DNA of 64,000 bases, taken from NCBI RefSeq assembly GCF_029223525.1, contig NZ_JARHTQ010000018.1, positions 62,001 through 126,000 of the forward strand, given 5' to 3'. This stretch comes from Streptantibioticus ferralitis (GTDB taxonomy: Bacteria > Actinomycetota > Actinomycetes > Streptomycetales > Streptomycetaceae). Below the pieces are notes generated by a model. The model ran no database searches. It saw only the letters and a program-made list of their open reading frames with translations, and had not been told where the DNA came from. This document shows, in pieces, positions 19,362 through 28,042 of this stretch (positions are counted from its first letter, which is position 1; each line of letters begins with the position of its first letter). Position numbers and translations under genes: made by a program.

Positions 19362-20349
19362 CCTCACCCGACATGAGCTGACCCGGATCGGACAACTGCG
19401 CCGAACGGGGATGGCGTTCGCGCCACCGGGCGTAGACCGGCGTGCGTGCGCAGGTGGCCAGATAGCCCTCGCCCACCCTGCGGACGATGTCGTCGCCGCG
19501 GGCGGCGAGTGGGCCGTCGCGGTGCCAGGCCAGCACGTGGCGGTACCACACCGGAGTACCGGCCAGCGGGCGGACCGCGATGCCAGGGACCTCGATGAAG
19601 GTGGCCTGGCAGAGGCTGACCGCCAGCCCCGCGCGCACGATCTCGATGAGCTGCCGCCCCTCGGCCTCGTACGGGGCGTGGGGCTGGCGGTCCATCAGCG
19701 CGAAGACGGTCGCCCAGTACTCCCGGGTGCGGTCGCTGTCGGGGTGCGGCATGGCCCAGTCATCCTCCAGGAGCTGGTTCAGGCTCACTTCCTCCTCGGC
19801 GGCCAGCGGGTGGGTGGCCGGGAGCAGGGCGAAGACGGGCTCGGTGACGAGTGGGCGCAGGACGACGCCACCGTGCGGCGGGAGTTCGTGGCCGGGGTTG
19901 TCCCCGACGACAGCCGCCTCCAGGCGTCCTGCGGCCAGGTCGTCAAGGAGCGGCGACGGGGAGTACTGGCACCGGGTCGACACCTCCGCCGCGGGGAGCA
20001 CGCCCCGCACCGCCAGGACGAGGTCGGCCAGCAGGGGGGCGCCCACCGAACCGAGGCGGATGCGGTCGGGGGCGCCTCGGGGGCGGGTGGCGCGTGCGGT
20101 GTCGGCCAGCAGGTCGTCAATGCCGGGCAAGATGGCGCGCGCCCGGGTGAGCACCAGTTCCCCGAACGGCGTGGGCACCACCCCGGCCTGCCCGCGCTCG
20201 AAGATCGTCCCGCCCAGCATGACCTCGATGCGCCGCAGCTGGGCACTGAGTCCCGGCTGGGTCATATGCAGCGACACCGCGGCGCGGGTGAGACTTCCGG
20301 CCTCCGCGATCGCGCAGACCACCCTCAGATGCCGTACCTCCAGGTCCAT
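19348..20349 (-). CDS. LysR-family transcriptional regulator
   Basis: A 333-residue regulator starting at ATG 20349. N-terminal winged HTH at about 1-60 (EVRHLRVVCAIAEAGSLTRA, then LHMTQPGLSAQLRRIE), followed by a periplasmic-binding-like effector domain. It is divergent from the oxidoreductase remnant at 20494; the 144-base gap holds a perfect palindrome at 20408-20423. Upstream in-frame codons reading through that palindrome are not credible as coding. It probably controls the divergent hydroxyproline genes or the peptide operon, though the shared TGTGA sites fit the GntR gene better. Confidence 0.88.
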   Translation of the reverse strand: MDLEVRHLRVVCAIAEAGSLTRAAVSLHMTQPGLSAQLRRIEVMLGGTIFERGQAGVVPTPFGELVLTRARAILPGIDDLLADTARATRPRGAPDRIRLGSVGAPLLADLVLAVRGVLPAAEVSTRCQYSPSPLLDDLAAGRLEAAVVGDNPGHELPPHGGVVLRPLVTEPVFALLPATHPLAAEEEVSLNQLLEDDWAMPHPDSDRTREYWATVFALMDRQPHAPYEAEGRQLIEIVRAGLAVSLCQATFIEVPGIAVRPLAGTPVWYRHVLAWHRDGPLAARGDDIVRRVGEGYLATCARTPVYARWRERHPRSAQLSDPGQLMSGEATAW

Positions 20350-20407
20350 GCCGCGGATGTTATGGACAGGTGGGAGGTTCCCAACAGAGCGGAACATCCG
20401 CAGTCTC

Positions 20408-20423
20408 GTGTGACATGTCACAC
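20408..20423. promoter_or_regulatory. Perfect 16-base palindromic operator GTGTGACATGTCACAC
   Basis: A perfect inverted repeat between lysR and the divergent oxidoreductase, 59 bases before the lysR start and about 70 before the oxidoreductase start. Its core TGTGA-N4-TCACA equals the site at 11376 and is the best match in the set of five. Candidate site for the GntR regulator of the cluster. Confidence 0.65.
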
Positions 20424-20476
20424 GCGGCGTTCTACCGACCCCGTGGTGACAGGCCCCTTGGAAACCCCTAGTGCAA

Positions 20477-20490
20477 TGTGAAATATTACT
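20477..20490 (+). promoter_or_regulatory. Second TGTGA-type half-operator abutting the oxidoreductase start
   Basis: TGTGAAATATTACT carries the intact half TGTGAAAT and a degenerate right half. It lies three bases before GTG 20494. There is no ribosome site before that start, so a leaderless transcript is possible, in which case the site would cover the promoter. It is nearly identical to the reverse complement of 22151-22164. Confidence 0.5.
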
Positions 20491-20493
20491 GAC

Positions 20494-21107
20494 GTGTCTA
20501 TGACAAGCTGCTCGGACGTCATCGTCGTCGGAGCTGGAATGGTCGGCGCCGCCTGCGCCTATTACGCCTCTCGTCGCGGCCTCTCCGTCACCGTGATCGA
20601 CCGCGGCCCCGTCGCTGGCGGGACCACGGGCGCGGGCGAAGGGAACTTGCTGGTCTCCGACAAGGAGCCGGGACCGGAGTTGGAACTGGCCCTGCTTTCC
20701 GCGCGGTTGTGGCGTGAGCTGGCCGAACCGCTCCCGCTGGAATTCGAGTTCGAGGCCAAGGGTGGTCTGGTCGTCGCCTTCGACGCGGCCGGACTGGACG
20801 CCCTGCGGGAGTTCGCGACTGGACAGGAGAAGGCAGGGGTAGTGGCGGAGGAGGTCCCGGCCGACCGCCTGGGCGATCTGGAGCCGCACCTCACCCCCGC
20901 CGTGGCGGGCGGCTTCCACTACCCGCAGGACGCCCAGGTCCAACCAGCGCTCGCCGCAGCCCACTTGCTCCGCGCCTCGGGCGCCCACGTCCGCCTCGGT
21001 GAGGAGGTCGCCGGGATCCTCACCGCCCCGAGCGGTGAGGTGACGGGCGTGCGGACCAGTTCCGGTGCCGTCCACGCCCCGCACGTGGTGAACGCGCCCG
21101 GTGCCGT
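20494..21107 (+). pseudogene. N-terminal 205 residues of a DadA-type FAD oxidoreductase (D-hydroxyproline dehydrogenase subunit), truncated
   Basis: Start GTG 20494 or ATG 20500. The product begins with the Rossmann motif VIVVGAGMVGAACAYYASRR and continues with family features DRGPVAGGTTGAGEGN and GGFHYPQDAQVQPALAAAHL, as in glycine/D-amino-acid oxidases of hydroxyproline clusters. At VVNAPG the match ends and the frame runs into nonsense, while the continuing frame becomes a different protein (next entry). The missing part is about 170 residues of this subunit. In intact relatives the enzyme oxidises cis-4-hydroxy-D-proline. With the FAD-binding C-terminal region absent, it should be inactive unless the junction is a sequencing or assembly error. 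Confidence 0.8.
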
Positions 21108-22106
21108 GCGGTCCTGCTCGCGACTGGTGCCTATGAGCGGCAACTGCCGTTTCCCGGCTGGACGGTGCCGGGGGTGGTGGCTGCCGGAGGTGCGCAGGCG
21201 ATGCTCAAGTCGGGGCTGGTGCTGCCCGGTCAGCGGGTCGTCGTCGCGGGGAGTGGGCCGCTGCTGCTCGCCGTCGCCTCCTCACTCGCCGCCGCCGGAG
21301 CCCGCGTCCCCGCCGTCGTCGAGGCATCCGGCTACCTCGGGTACGCGCGCCACCGAGTGCCACTGCACAGCCGCAGCGCGGTCACCGAAGTCCACGGCAC
21401 CGACCGGGTGCAGGCCGTGACCGTCTCCCGGGTCGGCAGGGACTGGAGGCCGGTGCCAGGAACGGGCCGCCGCATCGTATGCGACGCGCTGGCCGTGGGC
21501 CATGGGCTGGTCCCGCAGATCGAACTGGCCACCAGCCTCGGTTGCGCGACCCGGCGTACGCCGGACGCGACGCACGCCCTGGTCCTTGACAGCCTCCAGG
21601 AGACTTCCGTGCCCGGCGTGTGGGCGGCGGGTGAGACCGGCGGGGTCGGCGGAGCCCAACTTACGCAAGCAGAAGGCGAGTTGGCGGCCATCGCGGTGGC
21701 CTCCCGACTGCGCCGGAAGCTCGTTGACGGAGCGCGCGTTCAGCGGCTTCGCCGCCGCCGTGACCGGATGCGCGCCTTCGCCGATGCCATGGCCAACGCG
21801 CACGCACCCCGCCCGGGCTGGACCGACTGGCTCGGCGATGACACCGACGTATGCCGCTGTGAGGAGGTGACGGCACGACGCATCCGCGAGGCGGTCGCCG
21901 ATCTCGGCGCCGAGGACGTCCGTACCGTCAAGCTCCTCACCCGGGCCGGGATGGGCTGGTGCCAGGGTCGCATGTGCGGAACGGCCGTGGCCTGCCTGGC
22001 CGCCAGCGGCAGCGACGGAAACGTACCGCCCTCCCCCGAGCGCCGACCGCTCGCGGTACCCGTACCACTCGCCGTGCTCGGCTCACTGGCCGAGGCCGAC
22101 GATTAG
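21108..22106 (+). pseudogene. C-terminal two thirds of an HcnB-type NAD/FAD oxidoreductase subunit, truncated at its 5' end
   Basis: In the frame from 21108 the product starts abruptly at AVLLATGAYERQLPFPGW, which in intact HcnB/alpha-subunit dehydrogenases lies about 130 residues in. It then reads GGAQAMLKSGLVLPGQRVVVAGSG and so on to a C-terminal domain with CRCEE and GWCQGRMCG, cysteines that bind a 2Fe-2S cluster in this family. It has no start codon or ribosome site of its own; GTG 21165 is internal. The upstream frame belongs to the DadA-type remnant. The usual small 2Fe-2S subunit gene between the two is also missing, which indicates one deletion fusing both genes out of frame. Confidence 0.8.
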
Positions 22107-22108
22107 CT

Positions 22109-22144
22109 CCCGCACGGCCGCCATTCCGCCCTGCGGCGTGCGGG
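22109..22144 (+). terminator. Hairpin after the oxidoreductase remnant
   Basis: CCCGCACG and CGTGCGGG form a perfect 8-base stem with a 20-base loop, starting two bases after the stop codon. No T-run follows, as is common in streptomycetes. It separates this transcript from the next unit. Confidence 0.5.
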
Positions 22145-22150
22145 CCCTCC

Positions 22151-22164
22151 AGTAAAATGTCACA
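22151..22164 (-). promoter_or_regulatory. TGTGACAT half-site before the catabolic operon
   Basis: On the reverse strand the site reads TGTGACATTTTACT, one full half-site plus a degenerate half matching 20477-20490. It lies 22 bases before the ATG of the deaminase gene, where it could block the promoter. Confidence 0.5.
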
Positions 22165-22186
22165 CACCACAGAAGGGCCGACTGGC

Positions 22187-23095
22187 ATGACCACCACTTT
22201 CTGGAACGCCGAACGTCCCTGGCGCGGCGTCATGGTCGCCACCGCGCTTCCGCTGCGCAAGGACCTCTCCATCGACTACGGCGCTTACGCCGAGCACGTC
22301 CACTGGCTGATCGAGAACGGCTGCGATGGCGTCGTCCCCAACGGCTCCCTCGGCGAGTACCAGACCCTCACCGCCGAGGAACGCGCCCGAGTGGTGCGTA
22401 CCGCCGTCGAGGCGGCGGGTGACGGGGCCCGGGTGATGCCGGGTGTGTCCGCCTACGGCAGTGCGGAGGCCCGCCGGTGGGCAGAGCAGGCTGCGGAGGC
22501 GGGCTGCGGCTCCGTGCTGCTGCTGCCGCCCAACGCCTACCGTGCGGACGAGGCCGCCGTACGCGCCCATTACGCCGAGGTGGCCAGGGCGGGGCTGCCG
22601 GTCGTCGCGTACAACAACCCCATCGACACCAAGGTCGACCTCGCTCCGCCCCTGCTCGCCCAGCTCCACAGCGGCGGCAGCGTGGTAGCGGTCAAGGAGT
22701 TCACCGGTGATGTGCGCAGGGCCTACGAGATCGCCGAACTCGCCCCCGGACTGGATCTGTTGATCGGTGCGGACGACGTGCTCCTCGAACTCGCCATCGC
22801 CGGAGCCGTCGGCTGGATCGCCGGATACCCCAACGCCTTTCCCGCCACCTGCTCCGAACTCTACCGACGCGCTGTCGCAGGGGACCTGGAGACGGCACTG
22901 CCCCTGTACCGGTCGCTCCATCCGCTGCTGCGCTGGGATTCCAAGACCGAGTTCGTGCAGGCCATCAAGGCATCCATGGACATCGTCGGCCGTCATGGCG
23001 GCCCCACCCGCCCGCCGCGCTCACCGCTCACCGGTCAGACCGAGGCCGCGGTGCTCGCCGCCACCGAGAAGGCCGTCGCCGAGGGCCGCCACTGA
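22187..23095 (+). CDS. Dihydrodipicolinate synthase-family protein, probable 1-pyrroline-4-hydroxy-2-carboxylate deaminase
   Basis: A 302-residue TIM-barrel enzyme starting at ATG 22187 with GAAGGG upstream. Schiff-base lysine K170 lies in VVAVKEFTGD, and the substrate region reads NGSLGEYQTLT. In place of aspartate semialdehyde synthesis, DHDPS-family members in hydroxyproline clusters deaminate Pyr4H2C to alpha-ketoglutarate semialdehyde. The assignment rests on the neighbours: proline racemase-family epimerase 17 bases downstream and an aldehyde dehydrogenase after that. First gene of the 22187-25493 operon. Confidence 0.82.
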   Translation: MTTTFWNAERPWRGVMVATALPLRKDLSIDYGAYAEHVHWLIENGCDGVVPNGSLGEYQTLTAEERARVVRTAVEAAGDGARVMPGVSAYGSAEARRWAEQAAEAGCGSVLLLPPNAYRADEAAVRAHYAEVARAGLPVVAYNNPIDTKVDLAPPLLAQLHSGGSVVAVKEFTGDVRRAYEIAELAPGLDLLIGADDVLLELAIAGAVGWIAGYPNAFPATCSELYRRAVAGDLETALPLYRSLHPLLRWDSKTEFVQAIKASMDIVGRHGGPTRPPRSPLTGQTEAAVLAATEKAVAEGRH

Positions 23096-23112
23096 CCGCA
23101 GAAGGGACTCCC

Positions 23113-24117
23113 GTGCGCACCCGTCATGTCTTCCATGCCATCGACTCGCACACCGAGGGCATGCCAACTCGCGTCATCACCGGGGGCGTCGGGGTGATAC
23201 CCGGCGCCACGATGGCCGATCGCAGACTCCACTTCGTCAAGCACCTGGACCACATCCGTACGCTGCTGATGTACGAGCCACGTGGCCACGCCTCCATGAG
23301 CGGCGCGATACTCCAACCCCCGACCAGCCCGGACGCTGACTACGGGGTGCTGTTCATCGAGGTCTCCGGTGTGCTGCCGATGTGCGGGCACGGCACCATC
23401 GGGGTCGCCACCGTCCTGGTGGAGACCGGCATGGTCGAGGCCAACGAGCCGGTCACCACGGTCCGGTTGGAGACTCCGGCGGGCCTGGTCCGGGTCGACG
23501 TACGCGTCGAGAACGGTGCGGCCAAGGCCGTCACGTTCACCAACGTGCCCGCGTTCTGCCTCGGCCTGGACCGCGAGGTCGAGGTGCCGGGGTACGGGAC
23601 GGTGCGCTACGACCTGGCCTTCGGCGGCAACTTCTACGCCTTCGTCGAACTCGACGCGCTGCGGCTGCCGTTCGACCGCTCCCGCAAGGACGAACTGCTC
23701 ACCGCGGGTCTGGCCGTCATGGACGCCATCAACGCCTCGCCGTGCCGCCCGGTGCACCCGGAACGGCCGGAGATCAGCGGTCTCAAACATGTCTACCTCG
23801 TCGCGCCCGGCTCGGACGCACACCGGTCCCGGCATGCCATGGCGATCCACCCGGGCTGGTTCGACCGTTCGCCCTGCGGCACCGGCACGTCGGCCCGGAT
23901 GGCTCAGCTGCACGCACGCGGCGAACTCCCCCTCCACCGCGACTTCGTCAATGAGTCCTTCATCGGCACCGAGTTCACCGGTCGGCTCGTCGAGGAGACC
24001 CGGGTCGGTGGCCTGCCTGCCGTCGTCCCCACCATCACCGGACGGGCCTGGATCACCGGCACCGCCCAGTACTTCCTCGACCCGGACGACCCCTTCCCCG
24101 GAGGCTTCCTCCTGTGA
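23113..24117 (+). CDS. 4-hydroxyproline 2-epimerase (proline racemase family)
   Basis: A 334-residue cytoplasmic epimerase; GTG 23113 with GAAGGGA upstream. Both catalytic cysteines of the proline racemase family are present: C91 in MCGHGT and C255 in SPCGTGTSA. Having both cysteines (rather than one changed to Ser or Thr) indicates racemase/epimerase activity and not the dehydratase branch. The early SHTEGMPTRV motif is conserved. The enzyme would convert trans-4-hydroxy-L-proline to cis-4-hydroxy-D-proline. The stop overlaps the aldehyde dehydrogenase start (GTGA). Confidence 0.88.
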   Translation: MRTRHVFHAIDSHTEGMPTRVITGGVGVIPGATMADRRLHFVKHLDHIRTLLMYEPRGHASMSGAILQPPTSPDADYGVLFIEVSGVLPMCGHGTIGVATVLVETGMVEANEPVTTVRLETPAGLVRVDVRVENGAAKAVTFTNVPAFCLGLDREVEVPGYGTVRYDLAFGGNFYAFVELDALRLPFDRSRKDELLTAGLAVMDAINASPCRPVHPERPEISGLKHVYLVAPGSDAHRSRHAMAIHPGWFDRSPCGTGTSARMAQLHARGELPLHRDFVNESFIGTEFTGRLVEETRVGGLPAVVPTITGRAWITGTAQYFLDPDDPFPGGFLL

Positions 24118-25493
24118 CCACGTCCCCAGCCGTCATCTCACGCAATCCGGCAGATCCGTCCGACGTCCTGCTGCGGGTCCTGGCACCCGGCGCCGCCGCG
24201 GTCGCCGGTGCCGTCGCCGAGGCCCGTGCCGCCCAACCGGGATGGCTGGGCGATGGCGCGGGCGCCCGCTCGGCGGCCCTGGCCGCCGTCGCCGACGCCG
24301 TCGAGGCCGCGGCGGGCGAGCTGGCCGCACTCGCCGTGCGCGAAGTGGGCAAGCCGCTTACCGAAGCCCGGGCCGAGGTGGCACGTACCGCCGCCATCTG
24401 GCGGTACTACGCCCAGGCCCCGTACGAGCCGACCGGCGCTGTCCACGAAGCCTTCGGCGGCCCCGGGCTGCTGCTCACCCGCCGCCGCCCGCACGGCGTC
24501 GCGGGCCTGATCACCCCCTGGAACTTCCCCTTCGCCATCCCGAGTTGGAAGGCGGCCCCGGCGCTGGCGGTCGGCAACACGGTCGCCGTCAAACCCGCGC
24601 CCGAAGCCACGACATGCGCACTGCGCCTCGCCGAGATCGTCCAACAGGCGCTTCCGCGTGGGGTGTTCACCGTGATTCCCGGCGGCGCCGTCGAAGGCGG
24701 CGCCGTGATCACGTCCTCGGATGCCGTCTCCTTCACCGGCTCCACCACGGTCGGCGACGAGGTGGTGCGTACCGCGACCACCCGGGGCATCCCGGTCCAG
24801 GCAGAGATGGGCGGGCTCAACGCGGCGATTGTCCTCCCCGACGCGGACATCGAACGGGCCGCCGCCCACATCGCCGCCGCGATCGCCGGATACGCGGGAC
24901 AGAAGTGCACGGCAACTAGCAAGGTCATCCCGGTCGGCGCCGCCCTCGACCCGCTGCGCGAGGCCCTCGCCGAAGCGCTGCGGGCACTCCCGGTGGGCGA
25001 CCCGGCCGACCCGGCCACCGTCTGCGGACCGCTCATCAGCGAGCAGGCCCGGGACCGCGTCGGCCAGGCATGTCAGGGCCTGACGGTACTGGCTGGCGGC
25101 AACGCCCCCGGCCGGCCCGGCTGGTACGCGGCTCCGACCCTGGTCGAGAAGGTGCCGCCAGACCACCGCCTGCTACAGGAGGAGGTCTTCGGGCCCGTCG
25201 CCGCGCTGCTGCCCGCGGACGACCTGGCCCACGCGGTACGGATCGCCAACCGCGTCCCGTACGGGCTGGTCACCTCGGTCCACACCGCCAGCCTGGACGC
25301 GGCTCTGCGCGGGCTCGACCATCTCGACACCGGCATGGTCCGGGTCAACGCCCCGTCCACCGGCGTCGACTTCCATCTGCCGTTCGGCGGCACCAAGGCG
25401 TCCAGCCATGGACCACGCGAACAGGGCCGAGCCGCCCTGGAGTTCTACACCTGCACCCGGACGTACACACTGACCCCCGCCACAGCAATGTGA
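24114..25493 (+). CDS. Aldehyde dehydrogenase, probable alpha-ketoglutarate semialdehyde dehydrogenase
   Basis: A 459-residue NAD(P)-dependent dehydrogenase. Catalytic C265 in GQKCTA and general base E231 in QAEMGG are present, with cofactor motif PWNFPFAIPSWK and FTGSTTVGDEV. The GTG start overlaps the epimerase stop. In the hydroxyproline route it would oxidise alpha-ketoglutarate semialdehyde to 2-oxoglutarate, feeding the TCA cycle. It is somewhat shorter than the usual 480-500 residues, mostly at the N-terminus. Its stop codon lies inside the palindrome GCAATGTGACATTGC, so the gntR operator overlaps the end of the gene. Confidence 0.85.
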   Translation: MTTSPAVISRNPADPSDVLLRVLAPGAAAVAGAVAEARAAQPGWLGDGAGARSAALAAVADAVEAAAGELAALAVREVGKPLTEARAEVARTAAIWRYYAQAPYEPTGAVHEAFGGPGLLLTRRRPHGVAGLITPWNFPFAIPSWKAAPALAVGNTVAVKPAPEATTCALRLAEIVQQALPRGVFTVIPGGAVEGGAVITSSDAVSFTGSTTVGDEVVRTATTRGIPVQAEMGGLNAAIVLPDADIERAAAHIAAAIAGYAGQKCTATSKVIPVGAALDPLREALAEALRALPVGDPADPATVCGPLISEQARDRVGQACQGLTVLAGGNAPGRPGWYAAPTLVEKVPPDHRLLQEEVFGPVAALLPADDLAHAVRIANRVPYGLVTSVHTASLDAALRGLDHLDTGMVRVNAPSTGVDFHLPFGGTKASSHGPREQGRAALEFYTCTRTYTLTPATAM

Positions 25494-25502
25494 CATTGCG
25501 CG
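25485..25502. promoter_or_regulatory. Palindromic site before gntR (autoregulation candidate)
   Basis: GCAATGT-G-ACATTGC is a perfect 7-base inverted repeat around one central base (25485-25499) and includes the half-site TGTGACAT at 25489. It overlaps the stop of the aldehyde dehydrogenase and ends 34-37 bases before the gntR start. Confidence 0.55.
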
Positions 25503-25536
25503 TTGGAGCCTTACTCGGAAACGGAGGGGCGTCGCC

Positions 25537-26247
25537 ATGGGGCACCTGAAAGCGCGCAATCTCATCACCGCCCACGAGCGGTTGCGCGACCAGGTCGCCC
25601 ACGCCTTGCGCGCCGCGCTGATCTCCGGTGAGCTCCGCCCCGGCGAGTTGTACTCGGCGCCGGGGCTCGCTGAGGACTTCGGCGCCTCCGCGACACCAGT
25701 ACGCGAGGCGATGCTCGGCCTGGCCCGCGAGGGGCTGGGCGAGCCGGTCCGCAACAAGGGGTTCCGGATGACCGAGCGCGACCTCGACCAGTACACCGAG
25801 ATCCGTACCCTGATCGAGGTTCCCACCGTCGGCCGGATCACCCGCACCGCATCCGCCGGGAAGTTGGAGGCGCTTCGCCCCGTAGCCGATGAGATCGTGC
25901 GCGCCGCACGCCGCCACGACCTCATCGGCTATCTGGAAGCCGACCGCCAGTTCCACCTCAGCCTGTCGGCGCTCTCCGGCAACGAACGTCTCGTAGAGAC
26001 CGTCGGTGATCTACGCAAGCGCTCACGACTGTACGGGTTGACGACCCTCGACGAGGGCAGCCAGCTGCTTTCGTCAGCCGAAGAACACCTGGAGCTACTG
26101 GAGTTGATGCTCGCTGGAGACGCTAAGCAGGCCGAGAAGTGCATGACCCGCCACCTCGGCCACGTCCGCTCCCTGTGGGCCGAAGGCAAAGGCAACGAGA
26201 ACCAGCCCCAGCGCCGCCCGAAGAGAAGGCCGGGCACGTCCCGCTGA
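25537..26247 (+). CDS. GntR-family (FadR/FCD-type) transcriptional regulator
   Basis: A 236-residue regulator starting at ATG 25537. N-terminal winged HTH (SAPGLAEDFGASATPVREAM at about 41-60), then an all-helical FCD ligand domain with probable metal-binding His residues (DRQFHLSLS, EEHLELLELM, MTRHLGHVRS). FCD regulators often control amino or organic acid catabolism and bind short palindromes. It follows the catabolic operon by 43 bases with its own operator-like palindrome. It is the likely regulator of the TGTGAMAT sites in front of the transporter and catabolic operons, with a hydroxyproline-pathway intermediate as probable effector; that link is inference. Confidence 0.88.
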   Translation: MGHLKARNLITAHERLRDQVAHALRAALISGELRPGELYSAPGLAEDFGASATPVREAMLGLAREGLGEPVRNKGFRMTERDLDQYTEIRTLIEVPTVGRITRTASAGKLEALRPVADEIVRAARRHDLIGYLEADRQFHLSLSALSGNERLVETVGDLRKRSRLYGLTTLDEGSQLLSSAEEHLELLELMLAGDAKQAEKCMTRHLGHVRSLWAEGKGNENQPQRRPKRRPGTSR

Positions 26248-26340
26248 GCACAAAGGCCACCCGCACCCTGCTGAAGGGATACGGCGACGCGCCGCTTCGG
26301 CTGTCGCTCTGCCAGGGCCCATCACCTTGGCTGAACTCGT

Positions 26341-26375
26341 AGTTCGAGCCGAGCGCAATGTGCCCGGCTCGAACT
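26341..26375. terminator. Bidirectional hairpin between gntR and the convergent secreted-protein gene
   Basis: AGTTCGAGCCG and CGGCTCGAACT pair perfectly over 11 bases around a 13-base loop. The site lies between two convergent genes, as expected for a shared terminator. Confidence 0.7.
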
Positions 26376-26395
26376 GGTCGTGGATCTGGCGGAAC

Positions 26396-26962
26396 TCAGC
26401 CCACGGTGATCGCGTTCCAGGTCAGTTCACGCTGGTAGCCGTGGCGCCAGCCGCGGGTGTGGACCGGGTCGGTGCGGGGGGAGTCCCCGTTCGGGGACTT
26501 GGCGTCGACGTTCTGTCCGCTGTCCCAGAAGGACTGCAGCGCGGAGGCCCCCCAGTCTTCCTGGCCTCCCCATGACCACAACTCGCCGTTCGCGCCCAGA
26601 GGTGAGGTCCCGGGTGCCTCCATCACCACAGCTCCCTCGTTACCGCCGGTGTAGGCCATCACCTGCCCCTTGGCCAGGTTGAACAGCGTGAACTGGGAGG
26701 GGGTCCCGAACTCCATCCAGGAGCAGTAGGGGTTGCTGGTGTTGATCGGCTCAAGCCAGACCGATTCGTCGTTGGGGCTGGCGCACAGCGCGTAGCCGTG
26801 GAACGTGCCGCTCTCGATCATGACGGACCCGGGCGCGGCGTGCGAGGCGGCCAAGGCCGAAGTCGCTGGCGTCGCGGCTAGGAGGACTGCGGCGATGCCA
26901 GCCGTGGCGAGGCTGCCCTGGAGACGGCGCCGACCGCGAGCTGCCCACTTGGATCGTGTCAT
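26396..26962 (-). CDS. Secreted protein of unknown function, possible beta-trefoil fold
   Basis: A 188-residue exported protein: RRRLQGSLATAGIAAVLLAA then ATSALAA cleavage near residue 38. The mature part has short repeated strands with aromatic turns (GYALCASPN, FTLFNLAKGQVMAYTG, GELWSWGGQEDW) and two Cys that could form a disulfide (LCASP and PYCSW). This pattern suggests a ricin-like or lectin-like trefoil, but I cannot name a family. It converges with gntR and shares a terminator with it, so it is separately expressed. Confidence 0.7.
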   Translation of the reverse strand: MTRSKWAARGRRRLQGSLATAGIAAVLLAATPATSALAASHAAPGSVMIESGTFHGYALCASPNDESVWLEPINTSNPYCSWMEFGTPSQFTLFNLAKGQVMAYTGGNEGAVVMEAPGTSPLGANGELWSWGGQEDWGASALQSFWDSGQNVDAKSPNGDSPRTDPVHTRGWRHGYQRELTWNAITVG

Positions 26963-26999
26963 GCGAAGACACTCCTTCCGGCCTTCAATGGTCGAGGAA

Positions 27000-28042
27000 T
27001 GACAGGCTCATGCCAACATGCATGTCATTCGCTCGCTGGATGCGCGAGGAGCGTAGCCGTTTGTGAAGGTCGCGTGTAGAGGATGTGACAGCTTAGTGGT
27101 GGACCTGTGGCGAGATCCGGCCATCTCACCAGACACCCCGTTGAGGCTGCGGGGCCTCGTCCGCCTCTCGTTGAGCGCAGGCCCGCGACTGGCGTTCCCG
27201 CCGGACAGGCTGACCAACTAGCGCCGGGAGTCACATCGCCCACAACACCCGAACGGAGCGTTCTACCGTCCCTGCGCCGCCACACCAGCAGGCCAGTACC
27301 TGATCGCGTCCTGCCGAGCCGACCGGTTCCGCGGCGCGACAGACCCCCGCAAGCCCTCCAGGAAGAAGACGTGCGCGATCTCCCGCGCCTCGGCTTCGGA
27401 CGCCTGCAACAGCCACCGCCGCCGAGCGTCGTCGCACCACGCGGCTTCCCGGCCAACTGCACATAGCTAACGAGTAGGAGTCCATCGTTGGGGCACGGGA
27501 CTTGCCGCCGGGATGCGGAGGCTGGCGTGCGCGCTGTGCCGTCAGGCATCAAGCGGGCGAAGGCGGCTGATGCGGAATCAGACATACCGGGCGAGATGAT
27601 CGGGCCAACGGCCGTAGGCGCAGGCCGGTTGTCAGGCCCCTGCCATAGCGTCACCCGCAGCTGCCGCCCCACCCCGAGCAGGGGGCCCGGAGGGGGATCG
27701 CGGCAGCGACGGGAGAAACACATCGTGAGAGGAACGATCAAGCGCGCCGCCGCAGGCTCGGAACTCGCGCGACTCGGGATGACTCCACAACGCGGAGGTG
27801 ATCGCGTGATCTTCCAGCACAACGGGCGCACCTGGCGCATCTTGTGGGCCGCGGCGCTTACCGTCCCACAACCGCGTCACCCCACGCTGCGCTGCTGCAG
27901 TTCAAGAGGTGGGACGTCCCGAGGAATCACCACCTGACCGAACACGTCTCGTCCTCAGACCAGCCGCCATGCACCGTGTACAGCGCAAGCCAGGGCTCAG
28001 CGATAAGCCGCGCAGCCCCACCTCAACGGAAGGAACCGGGAC
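27000..28042. other. Long region with no supported gene
   Basis: About 1 kb with only unlikely open frames. Two short stretches have protein-like composition: a reverse stretch around 27270-27465 reading AREIAHVFFLEGLRGSV, and a forward stretch from GTG 27725 reading GGDRVIFQHNGRTWRI. Neither has a recognisable family or a convincing ribosome site, so both may be remnants. AACGGAAGGA just before 28043 is the ribosome site of the next gene. Confidence 0.5.

Noticed and set aside
20494-22106. Programmed frameshift joining the two oxidoreductase halves into one enzyme
   Set aside because: There is no slippery heptamer or stimulating hairpin at the junction, and the two halves come from different subunits with large parts missing, which a frameshift cannot restore.
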